The notes under the pieces are model-generated. The model did no database searches, had not been told where the DNA came from, and saw only the letters and a program-made list of their open reading frames with translations. DNA of 64,000 nt from Acanthosepion pharaonis (taxonomy: Eukaryota; Mollusca; Cephalopoda; Sepiida; Sepiidae), in the NCBI GenBank assembly GCA_903632075.3, contig CAHIKZ030001780.1, positions 1,032,501 to 1,096,500 of the forward strand, read 5' to 3'. Each line of letters begins with the position of its first letter. Position 1 is the first letter of the stretch. Shown here one piece after another: positions 55,500-64,000 of this stretch. The position numbers and the translations under genes were made by a program.

Positions 55500-56905
55500 G
55501 TAATATTTAAAGTTACAAATGAACTGTCCTTTATGTTTAAGACAAATAATGTGTAGGTGCTAACACCTAAAGCTAAAAATGAACATGCGTTGAATTCTAA
55601 GATTTAAAATGGATAGGCTTTTACGTCTTCGCAAATAATGTATAGGTGGTCCATTGTAAGACTTGAATTAAATAGATCTTTATGTCTAGGGATAAAAAAT
55701 GAAGAGGGGTTTCCGTCTAAAGGCAAAAATGAATATACTTTTTCGTCTAAGGCCAAGCATATATCTGTGTTAACATCTAAGGCCAAAAAATAATAGACTT
55801 TTCGGTATAAAGGAAATAAATATAGGTGGTAACATCTAAAGGTGAAAATGAATCGGTGTTTATGTCTTTGACTAAATATAATTAGGCTTTTACGATTAAG
55901 ACTAAAATGAATTGGCGTTTACGTCTAAGGCAAATAATATATAGGTTGTAACGGCTAAGTTTAAAAATGAATTGCCGTTACAAATAATGTATAGGTGGGA
56001 CATAGAAAGAATTAAAATATATATAGGCTTTTGTGGCTAAGGGTAAAAACTAATAGGCATTTACGTCTAATACAAATAATATTATATATGGGAGCATCTA
56101 AGACTAAAATTAAATAGGCCTTTATGTTTAGGTATAAAAATGAAGAGGTGTTTAGATCTATGGCTAAAAATGAATAAACCTTTAACTCTATTGCCAATAA
56201 AACATTTAAGGCCAAAATGTAATAGACTTCGGTTGAAGGCAAATAAATATAGGTGGTAATGAATAACCGTTTGCATCTAAATCAAATAATATATAGATGG
56301 TGACATCTGAGGCTGAAAATGAATAGGCCTTTACGTCTATGGCTAAATATGATTAGGATTTTACATCTAAGGCTAAAAATTAATTGGCGTTTACGTCTAA
56401 GGCAAATAATATAAGCTAAGGTTAAAAATGAATAGCCGTTACGTCTAAAACAAATAATGTTAGGTTGTAACTTCTAAGGCTAAAAATGAATAGGCTTTTA
56501 TGTCTAAGGCGAAACATTAATAGGCGTTTACCACTAAGGGTAATAATGTATAGATGGTAACATCTAAAACTAAAAATTAATAGGCATTTACATCTAAGGC
56601 AAGTAGTGTATAAGTGGTAACATCTAAAGCTTAAAATAATTAGATGTTTATGTCTCCGGCAAATTACATCTAAGCTAAAAATGAATAGGCCTTTATCTCT
56701 AAGCTAAATAATATATAGGTGGTAACATCTAAGGCGAAACATTAATAGGCGTTTACGTCTAAGACAAATACTATCTAGGTGGTGACATCCAAGGCTACAA
56801 TTGAATAGATGTTTACATCTAAGGCTGAAAGTGAATATGCTTTTTCTTCTAAAATGTGTAGACGGTGATATCATAGGCAAATAATATAGGTATTTGCATC
56901 ACTCT
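55500..56905. repeat. Degenerate satellite, about 1.4 kb
   Basis: Built from imperfect units of about 55-65 bases made of two related halves: ATAGGCGTTTACGTCTAAGG (then CAAATAAT) and ATAGGTGGTAACATCTAAGG (then CTAAAAATG). Both halves share ATAGG-N-GxxxACrTCTAAGGC. Units vary by indels. Open frames are chance readings. Confidence 0.92.
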
Positions 56906-56967
56906 TTAAAGCTATGAATATAATTTTTAATTGTCATATTAATATATGAACTGGTAAATCCTAGATT

Positions 56968-57190
56968 AATTACGACTAGTGAGTTCCATCCTCACTGGGT
57001 GCTCCACGCTTTGTGCCTTGTACCATATCTAAACTACTCTTAAAAAATCATTTAATGCACTTCGACGTGGTGTAATAGTTAATAAGGTTGTCTCGCTAGA
57101 TCAATTACGACTGAATAGCGAATTCGATACACACTGGGTGCCCCATACTTTAGGCTTTTTACCACATATAAGCTATGGCTTAGAAAATTA
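56968..57190 (+). repeat. tRNA-derived SINE family S2, tandem pair
   Basis: Two units in the same orientation. The first keeps only the B-box half (AATTACGACTAGTGAGTTCC to TGTGCCTTGTACC). The second is complete: GACGTGGTGTAATAGTTAAT (A box), TCTCGCTAGATCAATTACGA, GCGAATTCGATACAC (B box), CACTGGGTGCCCC and the CA-type tail. Same layout as 60.2 kb. Confidence 0.87.
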
Positions 57191-57270
57191 GCATATTACT
57201 ATATGCATTATTTCTACCGTATAACTTAACACTAAGAAAATGCTGGGAAAGTTTGAATCTTTGCGAGTCC

Positions 57271-57271
<1 letters not shown>

Positions 57272-57306
<35 letters not shown>

Positions 57307-57585
57307 GGAAGAATATGTTTCAGGTAAGAGTTTGGTGTTTGTTGTCTTCTTGCCCGACGCCTACTTGGGTTATGTCCAATTCAAATGACCTTCACCCGGA
57401 ATACAAAACACGTGATACCAGACAAGTGGCATGGCCAGGATTTTATTTCTCGGATATCATCAGCAACTTCGTCTATTTTCTCTTTCGTTATCATTATCAA
57501 CAGAGAGTTTCATATTTCGAACGAGATGTTCACGCACACGCGCGTGCACACGCGCGAGCACGCACACTCACACGCGCACGCACCC
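57272..57585. repeat. (ATT)n and an alternating CA/CG tract
   Basis: ATT repeats at 57272-57306. At 57531-57583 CACGCACGCGCGTGCACACG-type alternating purine-pyrimidine sequence, a pattern prone to left-handed DNA. Open frames across it (57240-57651) have no motifs. Confidence 0.9.
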
Positions 57586-58010
57586 AGTTCTTTGCCTTCT
57601 CTCACGCTACCATTCAGTAGCGAGGCAGTGAGCCCCATCAGTGTTTCATAATCATATCTCAAGTCAGCAAACTCCCGCCGTTCGTGATGACAAAATAAAT
57701 GTCTGACCAATCATATTTCAACTTGACCCCAGAACACAAACATCACTAGCAAAATCTTTTAAAGCCCTTTTTTCTTTGCTTGTTTATTTGTTTATTTATT
57801 TCGGTCAGTGCGCTTGGATAAAAGGCAAGTTGCCACAGGAACTATTTTTTTCTACTGAACTTATCTACGAACCTATCAAATATAGGTCATCTTTCTCTCG
57901 TAGCCTGCAAATAGATTACAAAAATAACAACAACATAATTCTACATAATCATCATTACTGCTACAATATTATTCTGATTCTGTGTGGCTTTTTAAAATGG
58001 CGTTAAAGCA
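57586..58010. other. AT-rich DNA, nothing recognised
   Basis: No supportable feature. Confidence 0.4.
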
Positions 58011-58014
58011 TTGA

Positions 58015-58480
58015 CTCTTCTCCTTTATGTGTCGTGTCCCCCTCAGGGAGAGGCGATGATGGCCCTTCACAATTTCCTGTCCATTGTTTCTCTTAATAAA
58101 TGTTATCATTTTGATACTTTTTCTAAACCCTGTTCTGCCATCAAGTCTTTTACGTGGTATTGTCCTCTATCCCGCTTTCTCTCAACTGTCTCTTCATGAT
58201 GGAAAGTATAAGTTTTTATTTCCATTTTCTCTAAAACTTCGTCGTTGCTCACATGTTCGGTCTATGCTATACTCAGCATCCTTCTATAGAACCACATTTC
58301 TGTTGCGTCAAGTCTCTTCTCCATCTTTAAAGCGATTGTCCAGCATCCAGTGCGATATAGGAGGACAGATGTCACGTAACAGTTATGTACTATTTTCTTT
58401 GGTTCTAACGAAGTTTTTCTCTTTCTTAATACTCTGCTTAGCTTTTGAAATGCATCTTTGGCTATGCCAATGCGCCTTCA
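58015..58480 (-). pseudogene. RTE-like LINE ORF2 C-terminal region
   Basis: A minus-strand frame (about 58475-58235) reads RIGIAKDAFQKLSRVLRKRK, SVLLYRTGCWTIALKMEKRL, DATEMWFYRRMLSIA, one stop, then TEHVSNDEVLE. This is the RT thumb and following domain of RTE-type LINEs. A central part is lost and the end reads RAIIASP near 58050, closing at 58015. The copy is 5' truncated with stops and deletions. Confidence 0.92.
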
Positions 58481-58529
58481 ATGTAATAGATTCAAATAGA
58501 CTAGTTTTAAGCCTCTTCCTATTTTCCTA

Positions 58530-59895
58530 TTTGAAATTTGTGATGGATCTTAATTTTTTCTGTTAATGACTGAATAAGCTCATAGTGAGTTCTACAACAG
58601 AATATCTGTAGAAATGCCTCTATCGCATCATTAAATATTTGAGCATAACAACTTTAACAAAATATTGCAATAACAATCATAAATATGAATGCTGGTGGTT
58701 ATTTTAAGAAGTGGATACAAATGAAAATATTTGAAATCGACAATTTTTTCTGTTTCACTGAGACAGACTTTACACACTCTTCTCATTCTTTCTTTTTCAT
58801 TTTCTCGCTGAAACTAAGTAGCGTCTTTAATATGTCTTTTGTCCTCTCACATGGTACAAAGGGAATAGTTCATTATTTATGAGGTTTTGGCAGGGTGTAA
58901 CGGTCATGCGAACTTCAGAGATCTGTCAAACTGCAACTGTTTCTTCTATTCTAGATTTTTTTTTTAGATCAAAGTGTAGTATATGTGATTTTTAGCTGAA
59001 AATCAATAATTCTTATTGCTGATTTGAAGATTACATAAAACAAATAATCCTTGAAAAACGAAACAAGTAAAAATAGAAACTTGGAAGCAAGCAAAAGTTT
59101 TTATATAACGCAAATAAAAGGCGACTTCTAAATTAAATAACAGGTAATTGAAATGGGTTATCTATCGATGAGAAGTTGCAGGTGAAGGAGGTTACACATG
59201 TGGACGAAGAGGCATGGATCTTAGAAAATGCATGTGCAGGTGTTTGATTGTGTTCTGGCCTCGCGTTGAAGCTAGTGGACGAAACTGCCTTGAGAGTCAT
59301 CGAGCGGACACTTTTAATTACTCAGGGTGGATACATAACTCAGCAATTTTGTTATGATTTTGATTTAGCGGCAACATTCGTGATTAGTTCTTTAATTGAC
59401 TAAATTTTGTGAGTGTGGGCTGCGATGTTCGGAGCCTATGCGCATAGATACATTTTGAGACAAAGTATAACACCTTAATAACCAGATTAAATTTCAAATT
59501 TTATTTGAATAATAATTAATAAAAAAAAAAGGAAAGACGTTTTCCCTTAAAATTCAGTTCTTCAGAAGGTCAATTTTTTCCTTGCTTGATATTTTTCTCT
59601 AATCGATATAATACAAAATTTCTGATTTTGTATGTCTGTATGCCTTTGATTTATGATTTTGTATGTCTGTATGGTCTGTCTCAAGACCACAACATTATCA
59701 AGACGTCTTACACTTCATTTGTTGGATACAAGTTTTATTGCACAACCTCTAAAAAAAACATTCCAGTCCACCTTCACAATACAAGAAAATACTTGTTAAC
59801 AACAGCAATATACTACACACGAAAATAATAAACAAAAACTTCAGAATCTCGAGGCCTTCTATATCAAAATCTACCAACCAAAACTCAACAAAATT
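58530..59895. other. AT-rich DNA, nothing recognised
   Basis: ATTTTGTATGTCTGTATG is duplicated at 59623 and 59657. No gene seen. Confidence 0.4.
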
Positions 59896-59899
59896 TATT

Positions 59900-60187
59900 A
59901 CGAATATGTGAGCAACGACGAGGTTATGGAGAAAATGCAAAATTTCTGGAGCACGTAATGCGGAAGGAGGGCTTAGAAAATCTGACACTCACAGGACAGA
60001 TTGAGGAAAAGAGGAACAGAGGGAAACTACGCGTAATATACTTGATCGGCTTGAGTAAATAGATGGTAGGACAAGGTTTGGGAGAAATAACAAGAAGATA
60101 AAGCTTATTAAGATATACAAGGGACATGAAGATGTGGAGGATCATGATCACCTACATTGCAAAGGGACACATAAAAGAAGAAGAATG
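59900..60187 (+). pseudogene. RTE-like LINE C-terminus, array unit 1
   Basis: Plus strand: FLEHVMRKEGLENLTLTGQI, EEKRNRGKLRVIYLIGLSK, stop, MVGQGLGEITRR, stop, SLLRYTRDMKMWRIMITYIA and the end before AGAAGAATGA. Two in-frame stops. Same motifs as at 31.2 kb. Confidence 0.9.
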
Positions 60188-60194
60188 AAGGGAC

Positions 60195-60362
60195 TCCTCA
60201 CTTCGTGCCCCACACTTTCGGCCTTGTGCCACATCTAAGCTTCGCTTAGAAAATTATTAGGGCACTTTGACGTTGTGTAATGGTTAACAAGTTTGTTTCA
60301 ATACATCAATTACGACTGAGTAGTGAGTTCGATCCTCACTGAGTGTCTCATACTTTTGGGTT
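60195..60362 (+). repeat. tRNA-derived SINE family S2
   Basis: A B-box-less first half (CGTGCCCCACACTTTCGGCC, TTGTGCCACATCTAAGCTTC), then a full unit: TTTGACGTTGTGTAATGGTT (A box), ATCAATTACGACTGAGTAGT, GTGAGTTCGATCCTCACTGA (B box) and TGTCTCATACTTTTGGG. Confidence 0.88.
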
Positions 60363-60364
60363 TG

Positions 60365-60680
60365 AGAGAAATGACAAAAAGACAAAACTTATTAAGAGAC
60401 ATGAAGATGTGGAGGACCATGATCGCCTACGCTCTGAAGGAATACGGCACATAAAAGAAGAATGAAGAAAGAAGGTTTAGAGAATTTAACACTCACGGGA
60501 CATATTGAAAGCGGAGGAAAACGGTGAGTAAACTATTTAAGACGTTTGTGTGAAAGGATGGGGTAACAGAGACAAAGAGCGACAGTAAAGATTCAAATGT
60601 TAGTTAACTCAACAAATGATAAGAAGTTGTGGAGGGCCATGATAACCTAGGTCCTAAAGAGATACAGTATATGAATGAAG
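60365..60680 (+). pseudogene. RTE-like LINE C-termini, array units 2 and 3
   Basis: 60370-60440 reads RQNLLRDMKMWRTMIAYALK to a stop, the last part of one copy. Directly after, 60448-60670 starts again with KKEGLENLTLTGHIESGG and ends KKLWRAMIT, VLKRYS, a second copy. Stops in both. Confidence 0.85.
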
Positions 60681-60779
60681 AAGCGAAATGCTGAATTTTT
60701 TTTTAAAATGCGTACACCATCCAATTATTACTTACAATCTCTTAATTTACATTGAAGCTTATCAGTAAACGTTCTCTGC

Positions 60780-61085
60780 GTTGTGGTATAATGAATATCG
60801 GCTCGGAGTGTAAACTCGGATATACGAGTTCGAATTCATTAGATTCACTTACGCAAAAATACATTGGGAAAGGTATTTGCGCGTAAGTGAATCAATCTAT
60901 TCTCCTCTCGGGACAGACTGGGCTCTTTAGCCTTTGTTCGCAACCAGTCTACCGCAGAAATGGTAACCTACTGCAGGAAAAATCTTCAGTCCTGTATCAC
61001 GTATGACGCAACTGGCTGAAGTGTTATTCGATTAAACAAAACCATTGGGAGATTACCTTTGCAATGAAGGAAAGTGCTAGATTAA
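60780..61085 (+). repeat. tRNA-headed SINE sharing the body of the 5S/tRNA composite
   Basis: TTGTGGTATAATGAATATCG (A-box-like) and CGAGTTCGAATTC (B box) precede ATTCACTTACGC, the body motif seen at 18.9 and 20.4 kb. Here no 5S part precedes it. The body contains a hairpin at 60842-60893. Downstream GCAGAAATGGTAACCTACTG and CAACTGGCTGAAGTG are unidentified. Confidence 0.7.
60842..60893. repeat. Hairpin within the SINE body
   Basis: Arm GATTCACTTACGCAAAAATAC (60842-60862) pairs with GTATTTGCGCGTAAGTGAATC (60873-60893), 19 of 21, loop of 10. The right arm is an inverted copy of the SINE body start. Confidence 0.9.
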
Positions 61086-62619
61086 TAACACTGATGCTAA
61101 ACAATACCCACTTCTTTATTCATCGTAAAACTTGTCATGCCGTTTTATTTTTCATATCATTAATTCACTTTAGCGTCTCATATTGCTGCTACTCTAGAAA
61201 TAAGAAATAAAAAAATCGTCTGGTGCTCTTTTTATATTCTTTGTTGTTTAAATATATTATTCCTATTTTCCATCTTTTTCTTCCTTTCCCTTTTTTACGC
61301 TCGGTCTGAAGCTCCATTTAAACCCAGACGATGTAATACTGTCAGATAAGTTCAATGCAATCAAATGCTAAAAAGCTTTTCAAACAACACAGGAAATTTT
61401 TTTATACTTTCTTTCTTTCAATCTTGTTTCATTTTATTTTGTTATTGTTTAACTGTCTTACATTCATCTTCATGTTTGCTTCAGATTAACTTAAATATTT
61501 GATCTATAATTCCATGACATTTTGACGACGACTTAATATTCTTGAAATGTCTGTTACATTCTGCTTGAATGTCAATAAAACTGTGAGCTGTAGTAGTTTT
61601 TTTTATGATTCATTCTCAAAGTCTACGTTCGTTTCATTTATAAATGAATATCTAACGAATAATCAATAGAATTCGCAGTACTGAATAAATCCAGTCGATT
61701 TATTTGTATTTTTCTTACATTTTTTTCTTTTGTTTTCCGTATGTTCTTTTAAAACATCTGAGACCGAAAGATGTCTCTACTTTTCGGAAGGTCACGAAGG
61801 TCATAAATTTTGCATGTACAAGACTGAATGCTTGTAGAAAAGTCTCTTTGAAATGGAGTGAAGCAAGAAAATCTACTGCTGACTGTTCATCATCATCGTC
61901 GTCGTTATCAGTTCCATGGCCACACTGCGGTCGTAGGGTTACTGTGCAGCTGAGCACCTGCCCAGGTCCCTCCACATTACCTGTCTTGGAAGCCAGAGAT
62001 GTATTCATTCATGCACAGCGTACCCTAAGTAGGTTGACCTGGTGAAGTCCATACCTCGTCAGGTCGAACCAACTGGAAGGGTCACCATGGCCACGGACGC
62101 ATAACCACCGATTCTATCGGGTTGACTTCAGTCTAGCAAGCCTTTCGCTGACTTTTTCCTCTACAAGAAGAGTTATCTGCCCTTTGACAGGCCTTGTTAT
62201 AATTCTGGTTTTAGACACACGTATAAACCAATATTTACCTACAAATTCAAGTATAATCTCAACGAATATTTGCCTATAGACTCAAGTATAATTACAAGAA
62301 ATGTCTACCCATAGGCTCAAGTATAAACTCGACTAATGTTTACTTATACACTCAAATATAAACTCCACCAATTTTTACCTAAACATAAACACGAAAAATG
62401 CTTACCTTATAGATACAAGTATATACACACGAATGTTTATATGTTTACCTGTAGACTCAAGTATGAAAATGACTGAAAAGTGATGCGTTAATAGCAGGAG
62501 CAGCCACTATTAAAAATTCCCTTTCTCCATAGTTCCCAATCAGCGAAATAAAGAAATACACATAATATCTTACCCTGATTGCACAACTCAGACTTTCATA
62601 CTTTCTGCATTCTTCAGGT
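61086..62619. other. AT-rich DNA with a GC-richer patch at 61850-62110
   Basis: The 113-codon plus frame (61704-62045) and its antisense twin have a Ser/Asp run from (ATC)n but no domain I recognise. Segment 62250-62460 contains several imperfect copies of CTCAAGTATAA(A/T)CTC(G/A)AC, a weak tandem repeat. Confidence 0.4.
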
Positions 62620-62818
62620 GCAATTTTTTGGGTCAACACCGCTTCTATAATATTTTGGGTCAACACCGCTTCTATAATATTTTGGGTCAACACCGCTTCT
62701 ATAATATTTTGGGTCAACACCGCTTCTATAATATTTTGGGTCAACACCGCTTCTATATATTTTTGGATTTCTATAATATTGCTTCTATTATTTTGGGTCA
62801 ACACCGCTTCTATAATAT
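62620..62818. repeat. 27-bp minisatellite open in both strands
   Basis: Unit TTTTGGGTCAACACCGCTTC then TATAATA, five near-identical copies, a degenerate stretch (62755-62790), and a sixth copy. 27 bases equals nine codons, so both strands read as 9-residue repeats (GQHRFYNIL plus, EAVLTQNII minus). No other evidence for translation. Confidence 0.96.
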
Positions 62819-62829
62819 TTCTGTTATTC

Positions 62830-64000
62830 TGTTTATTTTAGTGCAGGGGTATATTATTATAGTTGGTAAAATATTTAAATGAATTATAGTTTAATTTTGG
62901 ATTTAAATTAAGGCCCGGTTAGCATTTAAGATTGAAAATAAGACTGGAAATAAGAATTCTAAATTCTAAATTGAAGAGACGCTGTTGTAATCGAAAGGAA
63001 AAAACGTTTGGAAATTAAGGAGGGAACTCTTCATTTTTTTCTATGAAAATCAAGAAAGTAATTAATAATATTATATTAAGAAACTAAATAAGAGTAGTGA
63101 TAGCAATAATAATAAAATATAATTAAATTTAAAGTACTAATAAAAATACTACATATCAATGAAGACAAAATAATATAAAATAAAATAAGATAAAAATAGA
63201 AACATATAAATATGTAAATAAATAGAGCAAATAAATAAATAAATAAAAATAACAAATACAAATAAAAATAAATAAGTAAATAAATGTATGACTAAAGGTA
63301 GGAGAAAAAAACAAAAAACAAAAAATAACAATAAAAAATGAGAGAGATAAGATAATGGAAATAATGGATTAGCAAAAAAGCTAAATGCGTAACAGTCTAA
63401 TATCAACAATCGTTGTATAGTAAAGGTAGCAAAAAGTTAAAAAAAATATTAATAAAAATAAATATCAATATTAGTATATGTGGTCCCGAACCCGGCTAGA
63501 CTATACAAATCTGGGTCAATGTCTTTGAGTAGAAATGTGGATCTATGTAGGCAGGTTCTCATTAACTCACTTTTTGTTTAAGAGATTAAGATTGTTTATA
63601 TATTTCAAGATTATTAATTTCTTAGAAAGACATAGTTTACATCCCGCTGAAGGATTTAGCTTTCGTTACTAGTTCCCAGGAGATAATTGGGTTTTTATTC
63701 TCGCTTTTCAGAGATGGTAGTACTGTTACTATATTTGAGGGTAGTGTTGTTACTTTGCCTAATATCATTGCCCAATATCATTTGGTGGTCACAGAAGCGC
63801 GATTTCCAATGGTTTTTCGTAGAGCCGATTTCAGCTTTATAATCAAACGCGCACATGTAACACTGCTACGTCTGGTTGAAATTAAAATACAAGAAATTTT
63901 CAGAATATATATAAAGCTTTCTTAGCATATTTGTAAAAATGTCTACCTCGGAAAAGAAAAAGATTAAATCAAAATTATACCTATTTAAATGAAAAAATAA
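62830..64000. other. AT-rich DNA with AAATAA-rich simple sequence
   Basis: 63100-63480 is mostly A/T with AAATAAATA patterns. Nothing recognised to the right edge. Confidence 0.5.

Noticed and set aside
61704..62045. 113-codon plus frame as a gene
   Set aside because: Starts with a compositionally biased stretch, contains an (ATC)n-derived Ser run and has an equally open antisense frame; no motif recognised.
62457..62882. Opposed open frames with 9-residue repeats as a possible repeat protein
   Set aside because: They follow from a 27-base minisatellite being a multiple of three on both strands; no start context or homology supports a gene.

Overview
The window looks like AT-rich intergenic or intronic DNA of a metazoan with a very repeat-rich genome. 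The mix of repeats fits a cephalopod mollusc, octopus-like: long (TA)n, (CA)n and (CT)n tracts, many tRNA- and 5S-derived SINEs, Penelope-like elements with GIY-YIG domains, jockey/CR1-like and RTE-like LINE tails, and mariner families. That assignment is inference from recognised repeat families, not from a host gene. I found no convincing host exon. Almost every coding signal belongs to a decayed mobile element, so most elements are annotated as pseudogenes or fragments.

Layout. 0-2 kb: Gag of a Ty3/gypsy-like LTR retrotransposon on the minus strand, running off the left edge, with a possible LTR/leader. 2-6 kb: LINE tail, microsatellite, a palindrome and a Penelope-like element. 6-20 kb: AT-rich sequence with LINE tails, a second Penelope-like fragment, a solo mariner end, minisatellites, and at 17.2-18.8 kb the longest jockey/CR1-like reverse transcriptase, with YVDD still readable. 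20-25 kb: a 5S/tRNA composite SINE, a 1.4-kb Tc1/mariner-like pseudogene with about 130-bp terminal repeats, an internally deleted second mariner, a LINE tail and a third Penelope-like fragment. 26-29.3 kb: simple-sequence DNA. 30-44 kb: scattered SINEs and LINE tails, a mariner split by a (CT)n tract, and unidentified repeat pairs.

44.0-49.8 kb holds the most complete element, a minus-strand Tx1-clade (L1-like) non-LTR retrotransposon. Its ORF1 has a zinc knuckle. Its ORF2 has apurinic endonuclease, reverse transcriptase and a C-terminal Cys/His motif. Indels break it at many places and one conserved RT block is deleted. It is clearly GC-richer than its surroundings. 50-64 kb: opposed LINE tails, RTE tails, a hAT-like MITE candidate, a LINE C-terminus with an open 177-codon frame and C2H2 finger, a 1.4-kb degenerate satellite, an RTE/SINE array and a 27-bp minisatellite.

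No operon-like or pathway-level cooperation is visible. The relationships are nesting and chimerism: SINEs against LINEs, microsatellites growing inside transposase codons, two LINE copies sharing one insertion, and several palindromes joined to TA-rich microsatellites. I found no evidence of a new defence or metabolic system. The best novelty candidates are the palindromic repeat family, the 5S/tRNA composite SINE, the unidentified 115-bp repeat pair and the 1.4-kb satellite. Coordinates of decayed elements are approximate, usually within tens of bases.
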